A DNA stretch of 64,000 nt from Chrysogorgia sp. JL179-B06 (GCA_035772405.1 JAYKKM010000452.1:1691001-1755000), one strand, 5' to 3'. Shown: positions 1 through 12,550, numbered from the stretch's first letter. A program made the numbers and translations. Notes: generated from the sequence alone by a model not told the origin.

Positions 1-195
1 GTGCTGCACCCTGTGAACAAGTTGTCAACAAGTTGTTCACGTCTGTTCCAACAACATTGTTCACGCATGATGAACCAACAGACGTGAACAAGTTGTTCCA
101 ACACGATGTTACAATATGATATAACAGCGTTGTTCCAGCATGATAAATTAACATTTGTGAACAAGTTGTTGAAACAACATGTTACAAGACGATAT
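1..195. repeat. Palindromic GTTGTTCA-family repeat, copy 1 (partial)
   Basis: Dense alternation of tgaacaa and ttgttca words, so the stretch is self-complementary at many offsets. The opening words gtgctgcaccctgtgaaca recur at about 9827-9845 inside a MITE with clear ends, so this is a copy of the same family running off the left edge of the window. No coding potential is seen. Confidence 0.7.
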
Positions 196-1269
196 CGTTT
201 TTTGTGCACCCCCCGATTTTCTCGCTTATTAATTTTGTTATAAAATTACAAAGACGAAGATATCACACAAACACATCCATGAATGTTTAAAAACGTTTAT
301 TGAAGTGACAATTTGAATACAAAGTCTCCCGTATCCTTCTTTACACTGCTACGTACAGCCAGTTTATTCCGGTTCTTTAGCGGCGCTTTATTCTCTATTT
401 TCATTGATATCATTGAAGTCCCACAACTACTGTCTATACAAAAATAATTTAAGAAAAAAAACAAAGATTTAGGTTAATAACGTTCTGCTTTTCTTTTTGT
501 GACAGTCCAACTTTCCTATAAACAAAAATTCTTTCACTTTTGCCTAAAAAGCCAGGAGATCAGCATTCCGACTAATTTCGATGAAAGAAAACAAAACAAA
601 ATATATTAAAGTTTTGAAACACTTAACACAAACGTCTACCTGCAAGTTAAATGACTTAAATATAACAACAAAATCGATACCGCTCTTTAGTGAACATTTT
701 TCAAGGCTTATTACATGTCTTACCTTTTTTGTATATAAATATGAAAGCTGATACTCCAGTACTTTCTAAAAAAAAACAAAGAATGATAAACTATATTTGC
801 AAGAAGAACATCTCATGATTATTCCAAAGTCAAAGTTTTTTTTTGGTTTTCATTTGCAGTTGTAAAAATTGACTGTTTCAACTGACAGTATTGGACCGAG
901 TGTGAACAAATAAACTTACCTAAATTTTTTTCTTTTTCGTGGGTTTTAAGCTGGGAACAAAATGAGAGAGGAGGGACATGTATTAATGATAGCGTATATG
1001 GCAATGCCAAAGAGCCGATATATAAACATTGAAGAAGCATTAATATTAAAGTTATATAATAATTTATTATTCTTACCTCTTTGAGCTGGATATAGTGTAT
1101 GCCAGTCTACTCTAATCTTCACAATGTTTTACCGAGTGGTTTGTTCATACAGAAGACTCGTTCCTCAGACCATTGGCAATGCAGCAAAGGGAAAATCAAC
1201 CGAGGGAAAAACCAGTGGGAAAAGCCATCGTTTCAATGATGCCAACTTTAGGAGCAAAGTTCAAATGAA
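196..1269. other. No gene or recognised element seen
   Basis: AT-rich sequence with frequent stops in every frame. The longest open stretch, 74 codons on the minus strand at 819-1040, has no recognisable domain and no codon bias. I assign nothing here. Confidence 0.5.
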
Positions 1270-1733
1270 GTATGCTCACGTGAGATACGCGTGACCGTAC
1301 ACGTGACCGTACACATGAACTTCACGTGACCTTCGTCATAGTGTCCTCGCGTGTTGTTCACGAACAGTGACAATACTGTAACAAGTTGTTGAACGAACAA
1401 CTTGTTCACGCCTGTTGTAACACCGAAAAACAATTTGTTGATTTGACAATGTTGTTCATGCATGATGCAACATGTTGTTACAGCATGATGAAATAACAAC
1501 AATGAACAACATGTTGCAACAATGGTGAACATGGTTGTTGTAACAATACGTTTCTCGCTTGTTCCAACATGCGTGAACAACCATTGTTGTTTCAACAAGC
1601 TGTATATAACAACATGTTGAAACAATAATGAACAATGTTGTTCATTCAACAATGTTGTTCACGTATGTCAACAAGTTGTTACAGCATTGTTCAGGCAACA
1701 ATGCTGTAACAACTTGTGAGATTTTTACGCGTG
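1270..1733. repeat. Palindromic GTTGTTCA-family repeat, copy 2
   Basis: Same self-complementary tgttgttca / tgaacaaca words as at 1-195 and 9774-9970. The right end reads cttgtgagatttttacgcgtg followed by TA, matching the terminal inverted repeat of the copy at 9774-9970. The left end is not clear; a cacgtgaccgt direct repeat at about 1285-1335 may mark it. Copies differ in length, so the interior probably expands and contracts by slippage. Confidence 0.65.
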
Positions 1734-2386
1734 TATGTGATGTATTTTGACTCGCTAATTCCAAATCTGTTTTCAGAATTGAAAACGGTTATATATTGAT
1801 CGAGATATTCAACATAATATTCGACGAAGTGGACCGGCTAATCATTATTTAGCCGACAAAGCCGACTAACTTTCTAAGTATATAAACCATTTTTACGAAG
1901 GGTATTCACGTTCTCGTAATATAGTAGACACATATGTTATGTATTTTGACTCGCTAATTCCAAATCTGTTTTCAGAATTGAAAACGGTTAAATATTGATC
2001 GAATCGATAACGTTCAAAATAATATATGATGAAGTGACCAGTTTATAATCGACTAATTTCTAAGTACATAAACCGTTTTTACGAAGGGTACTCACGTTCT
2101 CGTAATATAGTAAACGCGTATGTTATGTATGTTGACTCGCTAATTCCAAATGTGTTTTCAGAGTTTAAATCGGTTAAATATTGGCCGAGATAACGTTCAA
2201 ACATTTCTTCGACGAAACGGGCTTTTGGAAATTGTGAATTTTTGCAAAACAGAAATAATACACGGCCACGGCGTGCGAGGTCTGGGCACCATGGATGGAG
2301 AAATTCCCGTAGGGGGGGGGGGGGGGGGGGGGGGGGTAGAAAAGGCGGGCGAGGGGATTATTGCGAATTCGTATTTCTAGTATAGG
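1734..2386 (+). repeat. Tandem-unit element, copy A (3 units plus poly-G end)
   Basis: Three tandem units start at 1734, 1933 and 2119 with the words tatgt(g/t)atgtat(t/g)ttgac, and run about 199, 186 and 260 bp. Each carries ccaaatctgttttcag and cgttctcgtaatatagta. The last unit ends in a tract of about 26 G (2311-2336), then ggcgggcgaggggattattg and gtatttct. The same structure lies in reverse at 54079-54690, including the homopolymer. It directly abuts the TIR end of the preceding MITE. Confidence 0.75.
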
Positions 2387-3948
<1,562 letters not shown>

Positions 3949-4005
3949 TACACTGTAAATACGGAATAGTTATTTCAACCAATTAAATTGGTTATAACCA
4001 AATCA

Positions 4006-4485
4006 AATTGGTAGAAATAACACACTCAAAATTGGTTATATATTAACCAATGTAAAATGGTGATTTCAACCAAAAAACAGTGATTAATGTAACCAATAAT
4101 AATAGGTGGTTAGTATATCCAAATGGAATTGGTTAAATAACCCGGTTTAAATTGGTTAAAATATTAACCAATTGGTAGAAATAACATACTCAAAATTGGT
4201 TATATATTAACCAATGTAAAATGGTGGTTTCAACCAAAAAACAGTGATTAATGTAACCAATAATAATAGGTGGTTAGTATAACCAAATGGAATTGGTTAA
4301 ATAACCCGGTTTACATTGGTTAAAATATTAACCAATTGGTAGAAATTGGTTATATATTAACCAATGTAAAATGGTGGTTTCAACCAAAAACAGTGATTAA
4401 TGTAACCAATAATAATAGGTGGTTAGTATAACCAAATGGAATTGGTTAAATAATCCGGTTTAAATTGGTTTTAACCAATACACAA
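4006..4485. repeat. Subterminal tandem array of about 165-bp AACCAATT units
   Basis: Units start with attggtagaaa at 4006, 4171 and 4335 (165, 164 and about 150 bp). Each is full of aaccaat and its complement attggtt, plus a shared caaccaaaaaacagtgatta block. The third unit has lost part of its start. Right-side counterparts with aaccatt words lie at 12120-12545. Such arrays are typical transposase-binding or slippage-grown subterminal regions, but the role here is inference. Confidence 0.85.
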
Positions 4486-4735
4486 TGTTACTATCAACAA
4501 AAAACAATGGTCAATTTTAAACAAATTTAATATTATTTTAAGTTATATACATTATAACACCGTTTCAATCAATTTTACTCATTCCTGATTGGTTAATGAC
4601 CTCAATATTAAAATAGTTTTTAAAATAACATCCGGGATGTTGGATTTTAATATTTACAAACATCAGTTTTCCCGCTTCTTTGTAAAATTTGGTAAACTAT
4701 GAATTCGCATAAAATTGATTGAAAAAGTATTAAAA

Positions 4736-4882
4736 GGAAATAACATTTGTTCTCAAAGAATTAATGAAAAATCACACTTGTGTTTGGCGAAATACTAATA
4801 CCAACCACATGTGGTATTATGAATATTTCACCTAACACACATGTGATTTTTCATTAATTCTTCTCAAACTGTGTTATTTCCT
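4736..4882. repeat. Imperfect hairpin (MITE-like)
   Basis: Left arm aggaaataacatttg through ttaatgaaaaatcacac is mirrored by gtgatttttcattaattc through gttatttcct on the right, so arms of about 60 bp enclose an inner palindrome around accacatgtggt. No coding sequence. Flanks are plain AT-rich DNA from 4486 to 5345, where I see no gene. Confidence 0.75.
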
Positions 4883-5345
4883 ATACTAATACATCATATA
4901 AATTATATACATTATATAATACATATACTGAATCTTGGTGCAATATAGTAAGCATATAATGGTCAATTTAACAAAATAAATTTTATTTTAAGTTTATTTT
5001 AAGTTAATATTATATACATTATACTATAAGTTACTATTGCAAGGGAAGTGCTGCCTCAAAAGCCATTTTTGATAGAATTTCCAAAATGAACCCTGTGATT
5101 GACTATATGAATGGTAACATACATACTGTAGTATGTACACATTGTTTTCAATTATTTACAGCAGACTTAAATTACAAATAACTATCACTTATCTGAATAT
5201 AATTGGCAAGGCTTTTGAATTTGACTGCATACACACTATTCATAAATTATGACTGTTTGATGTTTGGTAAACAAATTTCCGATAAATCACTGCCACTATA
5301 AATCATGCTTCTTTAGTACTGTGGTACTGTAAAACTGTCAGTGGA

Positions 5346-7200
5346 ATTGCAAGTGTCTGATATAATAATAATAATAATTTAATAACTTATATTGCGCTTT
5401 TTACATGTAATGATCAAGAGCGCAGTACAATATGAATAATAATAAACAAATTATTATAATATAAGTAGTAAAATAATTCTACTACAGGTTAAAAGCTAAT
5501 TTAAAAAAGTGTGTTTTCAAACAAGATTTAAAAGTACTTATTGAATTAATATTACGCAAGTCTGCTGGGAGAGCATTCCATAATTTAGGAGCAGCCACAC
5601 TGAAAGTTCTGTCGCCGAAAGTTTTAAGCATTTTGCCTCTAGGATGAAGTAAAACTATACCAGCATTGGACCGTAAATTGCGCACATGCTGCCTAACAGT
5701 AATGAGATCACTAATATAATGTGGAGCCATTCCATGCAACGCCTTAAAAGTCAAAAGTACGATCTTAAAATTGATCCTAAAAGTAATGGGCAGCCAGTGT
5801 AGTTCACACAGGACAGGTGTTATATGATCATATTTCCCAGTAGAAGTTAGGAGTCTTGCGGCCGCATTTTGGACTCTTTGGAGTTTATTTAATTCACAGT
5901 TCGGCAGTCCATACAATAGGCCATTACAATAATCAATCCTGTTAGTGACAAACGCATGAATAACCAATGTGAGTTTATCTTTAGGCAAGAATCTGCTAAT
6001 ACGCTTGATGTTGTGGAGCCAGTAAAATGCGGCACCGCAGGATTTAGTTACGTGTACGGACATAGATAGATTTCGGTCGAACGAGGACCCCAAATTGCGC
6101 ACTGACGAAACTGGCTGGACGTCAGTGTTACCAACGCGGATATGACATGGATCAATTTTCAAGAGTTGCTGTCTAGAGCCGATAATTAAAAATTCAGTTT
6201 TATCGTCATTCATTTTCAGTTTGTCTTTCACCATCCACTTCCGTAAATCAGCAATACAGTTCTCCATGGCGCACAAAGCATCAGCTTGATCGTCAGGGCT
6301 TCCAGGATTGAAAGAAATATATAATTGTGTATCATCCGCAAAGCAGTGGACATCAGGGAGATGAGTTTCAACAATTTGAAAGAGCTCGGAAGCGTAAACA
6401 ATAAAAAGGAGAGGACCAAGGCAGGATCCTTGTGGTACGCCATAACTAAGGTCAAAGCTGTCAGATGTAGCCCCATCAAATAAGACACGCTGAGTCCTTC
6501 CTGACAAGTACGATGTAAACCAGTCCAACACTTTTCCATCAATACCAAATTTGGTGTGCAATCGCTTAAGTAGGATCCCATGATCGACAGTGTCAAAGGC
6601 AGAACTTAAATCCAATAGAACTAAGAGTGTAACCCGTTGGGAGTTCATGTTTAATAAGATGTCATTTGCGACCTTTAATAAGGCAGTCTCTGTGCTGTGA
6701 TATCGACGATATGCCGATTGCAACGGAGGATATAAGCCTGAAAGCAGCAAATGGTCATAAGTCTGATTATAGGCCGCACGTTCTGTAAGCTTAGACACGT
6801 AAGCTAAATTGCTGACCGGACGCAAGTTCTTAAAATCTGGTTCCAAACCTAGTTTCTTGAGTAGGGGGAGAACAACGGCATCTTTCCAATCTTTAGGGAA
6901 AACGCCAGACTCTAAGGATGTGTTTATGATCTTGGTGATCACAGGTAATAGAGGATCAATACATCTTAACATTAGAGTCGTGGGCATCGGATCGAGACAG
7001 CAAGATGTCGACTTAGAATTCGCAATAATCCTGCAAACATCGACCTCAGTCAGTAAATTGAAAGAGCAAAAAGTTGGTACGTCAGTTGCTGTTTCTATTT
7101 CATGCAAATCCGTTTCAACAGTCCCATCATGATCCAGCTCAACACGAATACGCGATATCTTTTGCATAAAAAAGTTTCCAATATCATTTGATGGCAAAGC
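5346..7200 (-). mobile_element. CR1-like LINE B, 5'-truncated, nested in the TA transposon
   Basis: Minus-strand non-LTR element with an intact RT reading frame (5482-7197), a short 3' UTR and a (TAA)n tail at about 5358-5380. Nothing resembling an endonuclease lies upstream of 7200, so the copy is 5'-truncated, as is common for LINEs. It inserted after or together with the surrounding TA element, since it lies wholly inside it. Confidence 0.8.
5482..7197 (-). CDS. Reverse transcriptase of LINE B (endonuclease part missing)
   Basis: Open frame of 571 codons that opens on TTG, not ATG, so the true protein began further 5' and is truncated. The product would be the RT half of a CR1-group ORF2 protein, which copies element RNA at a nicked chromosomal site. 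Visible RT blocks in order: FPKDWKDAVVLPLLKK (about 100-115), LVLLDLSSAFDTVDH with first catalytic Asp near 196, YGVPQGSCLGPLLF (252-265), CFADDTQLYIS with the catalytic DD near 288-289, then the post-RT region with LQRVQNAAARLL and a C-terminal LWNALPADLR block. No frameshift interrupts it, unlike LINEs A and C here, which suggests a younger insertion. Confidence 0.9.
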   Translation of the reverse strand: MPSNDIGNFFMQKISRIRVELDHDGTVETDLHEIETATDVPTFCSFNLLTEVDVCRIIANSKSTSCCLDPMPTTLMLRCIDPLLPVITKIINTSLESGVFPKDWKDAVVLPLLKKLGLEPDFKNLRPVSNLAYVSKLTERAAYNQTYDHLLLSGLYPPLQSAYRRYHSTETALLKVANDILLNMNSQRVTLLVLLDLSSAFDTVDHGILLKRLHTKFGIDGKVLDWFTSYLSGRTQRVLFDGATSDSFDLSYGVPQGSCLGPLLFIVYASELFQIVETHLPDVHCFADDTQLYISFNPGSPDDQADALCAMENCIADLRKWMVKDKLKMNDDKTEFLIIGSRQQLLKIDPCHIRVGNTDVQPVSSVRNLGSSFDRNLSMSVHVTKSCGAAFYWLHNIKRISRFLPKDKLTLVIHAFVTNRIDYCNGLLYGLPNCELNKLQRVQNAAARLLTSTGKYDHITPVLCELHWLPITFRINFKIVLLTFKALHGMAPHYISDLITVRQHVRNLRSNAGIVLLHPRGKMLKTFGDRTFSVAAPKLWNALPADLRNINSISTFKSCLKTHFFKLAFNL

Positions 7201-8139
7201 AAAGCACTGACAAAATAAAAACCAGAAATGGTATGTAACAGATGTTTCTGGTATTGTTGATCCATTGTTTATATTGTCTAACTTTTATTGGAGTTCTTGT
7301 TGAGAATGCAATACTCTCTGTGATGTATTAGTTCATTGCGCATGTGCACGACTCCACATATAATGTCTGTATTTTATTTTCCCAAAGAACTTGCAAACAA
7401 ATAATTTCCATTGTCCACTGAGTTTTCACAAAGTTGAGGTTAATAATTCCATGATGTACAGTTTATTACATATGTAGTTTTACAGCTTTGTGCACAAATC
7501 AATTGTAGAAACCACTGTAGATAATTATTTCCTCAAATCCAAGTAAGATGTTTGTAGTTGTATGTGATCATAGCATAAATAGATGTAGTGCCAAAGGTAT
7601 TCATATGCTTTAATTCACAGTAAAGAAAAAACATGTCTGTTTTAGTTTCCTTGTTGAAGGAAGTGATACTGCATTTTATATTGAGACAAACTGTTCATTA
7701 TTATTTTGTTGCTACCAGACATTGCATTAAGTATATGAACTCAATATACACCTAAAATAGAAGGAAAACTGTATTCACGAACAAAACAATTTGATATCAT
7801 GATATATTTATATATATATTTTGATATATTTAGCCCATGACAAGTGATGCTGTGATGGCAAGAAATAGTAAAACCCGAAAGGGCAGGAAGAAACAAAGGA
7901 AACGCTATACCTGAGAGCAAAAATTATGCTTGCCAATCTTTGCGAACTTCGGGACGAATAGCTCAGCGCTATAAGCCTGTAATCCGGTACAACGTCTTCC
8001 CAATCAGTAAATGATGTTCTCCAGCGGAAAGCCTTCGACGGTTTAAACTAAATCGGAATGTCAGATCTATCGTGGATCTATCAACTATCGACTGAATTTC
8101 GAGTGAAATGAAACTATTATTATTCTCTATTCTCCCAAC
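7201..8139. other. No gene seen
   Basis: AT-rich flank of LINE B inside the TA transposon. A short open stretch near 7862-7910 (lysine- and arginine-rich) has no recognisable motif. Nothing else is supported. Confidence 0.45.
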
Positions 8140-8358
8140 TGGCACAACAGTCGTGGGTGGTCAGCGGCAGGGGGCGGCACTGGGGCGGGCTACCATTTTC
8201 GCCGTCGCTGATTGGTTTATTTGCCTGCCCGCATGACAGGAGTTGGCCTCATCTGCCACTTTAGTGACTTGACCCGTTGGCATTCATCTGGCCTCCTAGT
8301 GGATTTAATAACACCGCGTTATTGTTATTATAATTATTTGCGATAATTATTGTTTGAG
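8140..8358 (+). promoter_or_regulatory. Putative GC-box / CCAAT promoter
   Basis: A locally GC-rich island in AT-rich surroundings. It carries ggggcgggc (SP1-type GC box, about 8181-8189) and, about 20 bp later, an inverted CCAAT box (attgg, about 8212). No TATA box stands at the expected distance. It ends directly at an ATG in a fair start context (gagATGG) at 8359. Together these look like a real RNA polymerase II promoter inside the transposon. This is inference from motifs only. Confidence 0.4.
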
Positions 8359-8451
8359 ATGGCCTTAACGATACACGAAGCATCAACATCAGAAGACATT
8401 TTAGAACTCCTCGAGCTGTCAAACCTGGGCGCACTGATGGACGCATTCAAA
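8359..8451 (+). CDS. Putative first exon, SAM-domain-like N-terminus
   Basis: ATG at 8359 opens 31 codons that end at a canonical donor (AAAG/GTAAGA near 8452). The encoded start includes SEDILELLELSNLGALMDAF, which has the amphipathic leucine pattern of the first helices of a sterile alpha motif domain; in that family the next residues would be the EN-x-I-DG loop, expected in exon 2. The upstream GC-rich promoter and the good start context support it. I could not find the following exons between 8452 and 11472, so the gene may be internally deleted. The exons at 11473 and 11756 are candidates for its 3' end. SAM assignment is an inference from a short stretch. Confidence 0.45.
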
Positions 8452-9234
8452 GGTAAGATATAATAGTCACATACCGCGTTGCGTTTGTCCAAGTATATAA
8501 TCCACTAGCACAGAACATTGCATTTAAGTGTTTAACTATAAATGTTCGTTTCTTTCGCGTTCACGATTATTTTATTCATTGAATGGTTTTACGGAATAAA
8601 CGGCAGAAAATATTCCGAACAATTTAAACTAGCGTGACTCGAATCGATAAACAACTCGTTCGGCCTCAAATTATTGTCAAATATGGCCATTTCGACAAGA
8701 ATGTATCAATTATTATATATATGTTATTATAAAGTATCCTTTGATTTGCGACAATAGTGAGATACACTTTACGAGCGACCTTAAACTGCTTATAGAAAAC
8801 CAAGTTGACGGGGAAGACTTTTGGCCTCGAGATGAGTGACCTCATTGTCCTCACAACAATGACCCGATTCTACTAAAGCTACGGAAAAAATGCATTTCTG
8901 TATGGAGCAAAGTCACTGGCTTGGTTAGTATTCATCATTTAGAAGTTTTGAGATATATGCCGCTAACTAAGCAAAGGTTGCGATATAACTTTGAGTTTAT
9001 AGTTGTTGCTATTAATAAAAGCTAGCGTTGAACGTTTCCATTCGTATTTCGCGCCTAAACGACACCAAAAGACTGGGTAGGACATAGTGTCATATGATTC
9101 GAGCGAAGAAGTCTGCTGATTGGTTGTGATGTCAAATAATCGTGTCAACGTATTTTAGTGCCTTTTACTGTGTCATGGGCACTGATCTATATATAATTGG
9201 ACTAATATTATATATATTATATTGAAGTTATATT
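8452..9234. other. Presumed intron; no gene seen
   Basis: Begins with gtaagat. AT-rich, no coding stretch recognised in either strand. Short minus-strand open frames near 8666-8854 and 8963-9148 lack domains. Confidence 0.4.
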
Positions 9235-9765
9235 AGGTCAGTGGTCCAATTAACTTTGAGGGAACTGGGACTAGAAAATAAATATGCTTATTATTCAGTC
9301 CCTAACATAATCCTACAACACGATCGCTCTAAATTAAGGATAATGGTTAATTTTGAGGCGATCGTGAAAGTCGCACATGCCTGTGTTAGTCAATTACTAT
9401 CCCACAAGCTTAGTATCTCTCACTTGTTTATAAGTTTAGCTAGCCAAGTAGGGGAGTGGATGCGTCGCGGGCTAGGGATGGAGAAAATTTTGACGGGGGA
9501 TTAGTTAGAAAACCCATTAGGCAGGGGGTTAGAGTTAGGATCTTTGTTGTGTTGGGGTTGGGTTCTTGCATTGGATTAACAACCATTATCCTTAATTCAG
9601 AGCGATTTGTAAATTAAGGATAATAGTTAATTTAAGGAAGAGACCGGGTTGAATCCTAACCCTACATGACATGCGTATGGTTTAGGTAACCCTAATGTAT
9701 GGTTAGGATTAGGGCTGTGTTAGGGCTTAAGTCCCAGTTCCCTCACGGTTAATTGGTCTCAGTGG
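9235..9765. mobile_element. Non-autonomous TIR element (hAT-like, putative)
   Basis: Terminal inverted repeats: ccaattaactttgagggaac at about 9248 and, on the right, gttccctcacggttaattgg at about 9736-9755. A further internal pair (ttaaggataatggttaatt and its complement) brings the ends together. tcagtggt occurs just outside both ends, compatible with an 8-bp hAT-type duplication, although the right side has two extra bases. The interior has ttaggcagggggttag, which recurs at 10038-10054. No ORF of note. Confidence 0.6.
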
Positions 9766-9773
9766 TTGTTCTA

Positions 9774-9970
9774 CACGCGTAAAAATGCACAAGCTGTTGC
9801 AAGTTGTCAACAGGCGTGAACAATGTTGTGCTGCACCCTGTGAACAATGTTGTTGGAACAATGATGAGCAACATTGTTCGTTCAACAATGTTGTTCACGC
9901 ATGATAGCCGCCTTGTTACAGTATTGTTCAGCCAACAACATTGCTACAACTTGTGCGATTTTTCGCTGTG
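9774..9970. mobile_element. TA-flanked palindromic MITE (GTTGTTCA family, copy 3)
   Basis: Left end CACGCGTAAAAATGCACAAG and right end, reversed, CACAGCGAAAAATCGCACA form a TIR, with TA on both sides (9772-9773 and 9971-9972). The interior is the same self-complementary gttgttca/tgaacaac sequence as at 1-195 and 1270-1733, and shares gtgctgcaccctgtgaaca with copy 1. Tc1/mariner-type MITE by duplication and ends. This is the best-delimited copy of the family in the window. Confidence 0.8.
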
Positions 9971-10008
9971 TAGTGCCCACCAGTGGTCTCTTGTTGGTCA
10001 GCAGTCAT

Positions 10009-10080
10009 ATTAACTGGGGTTAGGGTTAGAAAACTCATTAGGCAGGGGGTTAGGGTCTAAGTTGTTTTGAGGTTAAGGGG
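10009..10080. repeat. Fragment related to the interior of the 9235-9765 element
   Basis: ggttagaaaactcattaggcagggggttag closely matches 9503-9533. Only this internal block is present. No ends are visible. Confidence 0.55.
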
Positions 10081-10559
10081 AATTTTGTCACTTAAATTAA
10101 TCGCTAATCTCTTGTTTAGTGGTATGGGCCTTAACCCAAATCAACATTATATACTCTACTATTTAACCAGCAATATTTTACTGTTTAACCAGCAATTTCA
10201 TTGATAAGTTCTTTATTTGAATTTATTTTAAGACATTTGACTGTAATGGGGTAAGAGTGTCTCTACCCCTCTTCAAGAAAAGAAAGGGAATGGGGTAAGT
10301 GATACTACCAAAACCAGTATAATGTTTGTCACACCAAAATCTGATGCACCTTACTGTAACAGCTAACAGAAAGGAATGTGAGAATAGTAAACAAAGAGGT
10401 TTCCCATGCTCTTTTTTACAGCCATCATAAATTATCTAATAAGATGAAAGAGTTGAGTGGGTGAAATTTCTTGTTTATCACTCTCACATGATTACTTTCT
10501 GTTGACCATTATCATAATGCATTATTATTTAAATATGTAGCACTCTACTGGTTTTGTAT

Positions 10560-10740
10560 AGGTACAGTAATAGTATGATTTTGAGTGCAATTTGGAAACA
10601 AATATGCACAAGTTAGTTTTTCAAATATCTCAAAATAGCACGAGTCAGAAGGACAAGTGCTATTTGGGGTCTTTGAAAAACTCACGAGTGTGTGTTTTTT
10701 TTTCAAATTGCACGAAAAATCATACTATTACTTATTAATA
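10560..10740. repeat. Imperfect hairpin MITE (caatttg/caaattg family)
   Basis: Left arm acagtaatagtatgatttt ... gtgcaatttg ... gtttttcaaa is mirrored by tttgaaaaac ... caaattgcac ... aatcatactattact on the right. About 80-bp arms around a short centre. A half-copy with the same tttgaaaaactca and gcaattgcac words lies at about 29692-29755. No gene between 10081 and 10559. Confidence 0.7.
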
Positions 10741-10854
10741 ATATACTACAGGAAAATGTTTGAGACAATATTAATTCAAACTTAAATTTAAACTTGCTTG
10801 TCTGTACAGCACAAAATGACAAGTTTTCACTTGACGTAAACATCAATGATGATG

Positions 10855-11039
10855 TTTTTGCACTGTGATAACAGATTTTTTCACTGTGATAACAAGTTTT
10901 TGCACTGTGATAACAGATTTTTGCACTGTGATAACAAGTTTTTGCACTGTGATAACATATTTTTGCACTGTGATAACAAGTTTTTGCACTGTAATAACAT
11001 ATTTTTGCACTGTGATAACAAGTTTTTGCACTGCGATTA
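10855..11039. repeat. 21-bp minisatellite, about 9 units
   Basis: Unit tttttgcactgtgataacaag with the last bases alternating ag / gat / tat, giving a 42-bp higher-order pattern. Because 21 is a multiple of 3 the array is open on both strands; the plus strand would read FLHCDNK-like heptads and the minus strand VITVQKL-like heptads. No start, splice site or flanking domain ties it to a gene, so I call it a repeat rather than a protein. Confidence 0.9.
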
Positions 11040-11472
11040 CATAGAAACTAAGTTACTAACTAGTAGACTATTACAAATCACAAGTACTGGAGTTTTATCT
11101 CTATTCTGTACCATCTCTTTAGTCTTTATTATCAGTCTTTACCATAGCTATATCTTATGATTTACTTTTAGCACACTGTACGTTATTCCCAGTGTTCAAT
11201 ATCTGGACCACAAAATTTTACCAGATAGTGTCAAACATCTAGATTTTGCCCTGGCACATCCCTAATGGCTAGGTTGTCACTAACACTTCATACACATAAA
11301 GCATTGTGTGTTCTTAAAATCATTAACATTACCTGTTTCCAGTGCCATTGTTTAATTTGCACATTCAGTTTCTGTATGTACTTTGCACTGATATCACCAT
11401 AATAGCAATGTTTAGCTTAATAATAATTTAATTATAAAATTGACATGCAAAAAATCCAATTTTATTCTTCAG

Positions 11473-11573
11473 AAGTGGACAATCGCTGTATTATGGCTGC
11501 CCTACCACACCTGCTTGGTGAGAAGAAGTCAACTGACTTTATCCCTGGGGAGATGTTTTGGAAAATCATTCTT
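11473..11573 (+). CDS. Putative internal exon near the gene 3' end
   Basis: Bounded by a pyrimidine-rich acceptor (ttttattcttcag, ending 11472) and a consensus donor (gtaagt, from 11574). The 101-nt exon reads, in the frame open throughout, as NRCIMAALPHLLGEKKSTDF followed by a stretch ending FWKIIL. It joins in phase to the next exon at 11756. The sequence is protein-like and unlike any nearby repeat. Family not recognised for certain; a C-terminal segment of the same SAM-like gene that starts at 8359 is possible. Confidence 0.45.
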
Positions 11574-11755
11574 GTAAGTTTGCAATTCATTTGCACTTTT
11601 CAATTTCCATTTAAAGGCACAATATGTTCCTGAATGGAACATTGTAAATACAGTAACTACCATTTCTTAGTTTATTTTATAATGGTAGTATAATGACCTA
11701 ATATGATAGTATAATATAATAAAATAATATAACATAATTTCATGTATAATTACAG

Positions 11756-11818
11756 GATGAAGTAGATGTACAGACATCAATCCATGAGACAAAAAGCTCC
11801 ACGACTGATTTTGACTGA
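11756..11818 (+). CDS. Putative terminal exon
   Basis: Starts after acceptor ataattacag (to 11755) and reads 20 codons, DEVDVQTSIHETKSSTTDFD, then TGA at 11816-11818. Phase 0 junction with the exon ending at 11573. The acidic, Ser/Thr-rich tail is a common protein end. No polyadenylation signal was identified with confidence downstream. Confidence 0.4.
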   Translation, partial: DEVDVQTSIHETKSSTTDFD

Positions 11819-11879
11819 AACCATTTTAAATGTTCAGTAACTTTGTTTGGCCAATGAGGGCAATGGTCCAATTTTAAGC

Positions 11880-11980
11880 CATTCTCTGTTTAACTACTAA
11901 GCAATTTGTCTGTGAGCCGGGATGAAATTTCAGTCCAGCTTACCGGGCTGAGATTTTAGCCCGGCCTGGCTGAGACTATC
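11880..11980. repeat. GC-richer inverted motif (repeat fragment)
   Basis: gccgggatgaaatttcag is followed by ctgagattttagcccggc, a short inverted pair around ttaccggg. It stands out from AT-rich flanks and looks like the end of a dispersed repeat. No more can be said from one copy. Confidence 0.4.
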
Positions 11981-12119
11981 CATGTAATAAGCCCTTTATA
12001 TAGCACTTTTTGCTGTTAAGAATTTTGTAAACATTTGTAAAACAGGAAGCATTTAGATTACATTTTTTCATCAAATTTGTGTTTTTTTTGGTATATTTCA
12101 TAAGATGGATAAGATTTGT

Positions 12120-12550
12120 GCATTAAATGTTAACCATTTGTGTAATGGTTAATACTACCATTTCTACAACCAATAAAAAATTGTTAAAATAACACACTTT
12201 AACCATTTAGAATTGATTACCTCAGATCCACCCTGGGTACTATTCTAAATAGGTTAAAACTACTATTGTTAATTGGTTGCAACTTCGAATGACCAAATCT
12301 CATTGGTCATACACACCCATTATAATTGATCATTTCTACTAAAATAAAATGGTTAAATCTACTATTGGAAATTGGTCGTTACAATAATTCACAATGGTTG
12401 TTTCAACCATTAGAAAATGGTAAATGTAACCATTTAAATGTTTTAAAGGCGACCATTTGTTAATTGGTTGTTATAACCATTTACAACTGCTTGTCTCAGA
12501 TCCACATTTCAACCATTTTTTTTTGCTTGAAATAACCATTTCGTTTTTAC
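12120..12550. repeat. Right subterminal AACCATT-word array of the TA transposon
   Basis: About a dozen aaccatt / aatggtt words in 430 bp, each spaced 20-40 bp, leading into the right TIR. It is the counterpart of the left array but built on AACCATT rather than AACCAATT, so the two ends have evolved separately. Confidence 0.75.

Noticed and set aside
2150..2380. Gly-rich protein near 2150 and its partner at 54041-54241
   Set aside because: Both come from the poly-G/poly-C tract of the tandem-unit element, one on each strand.
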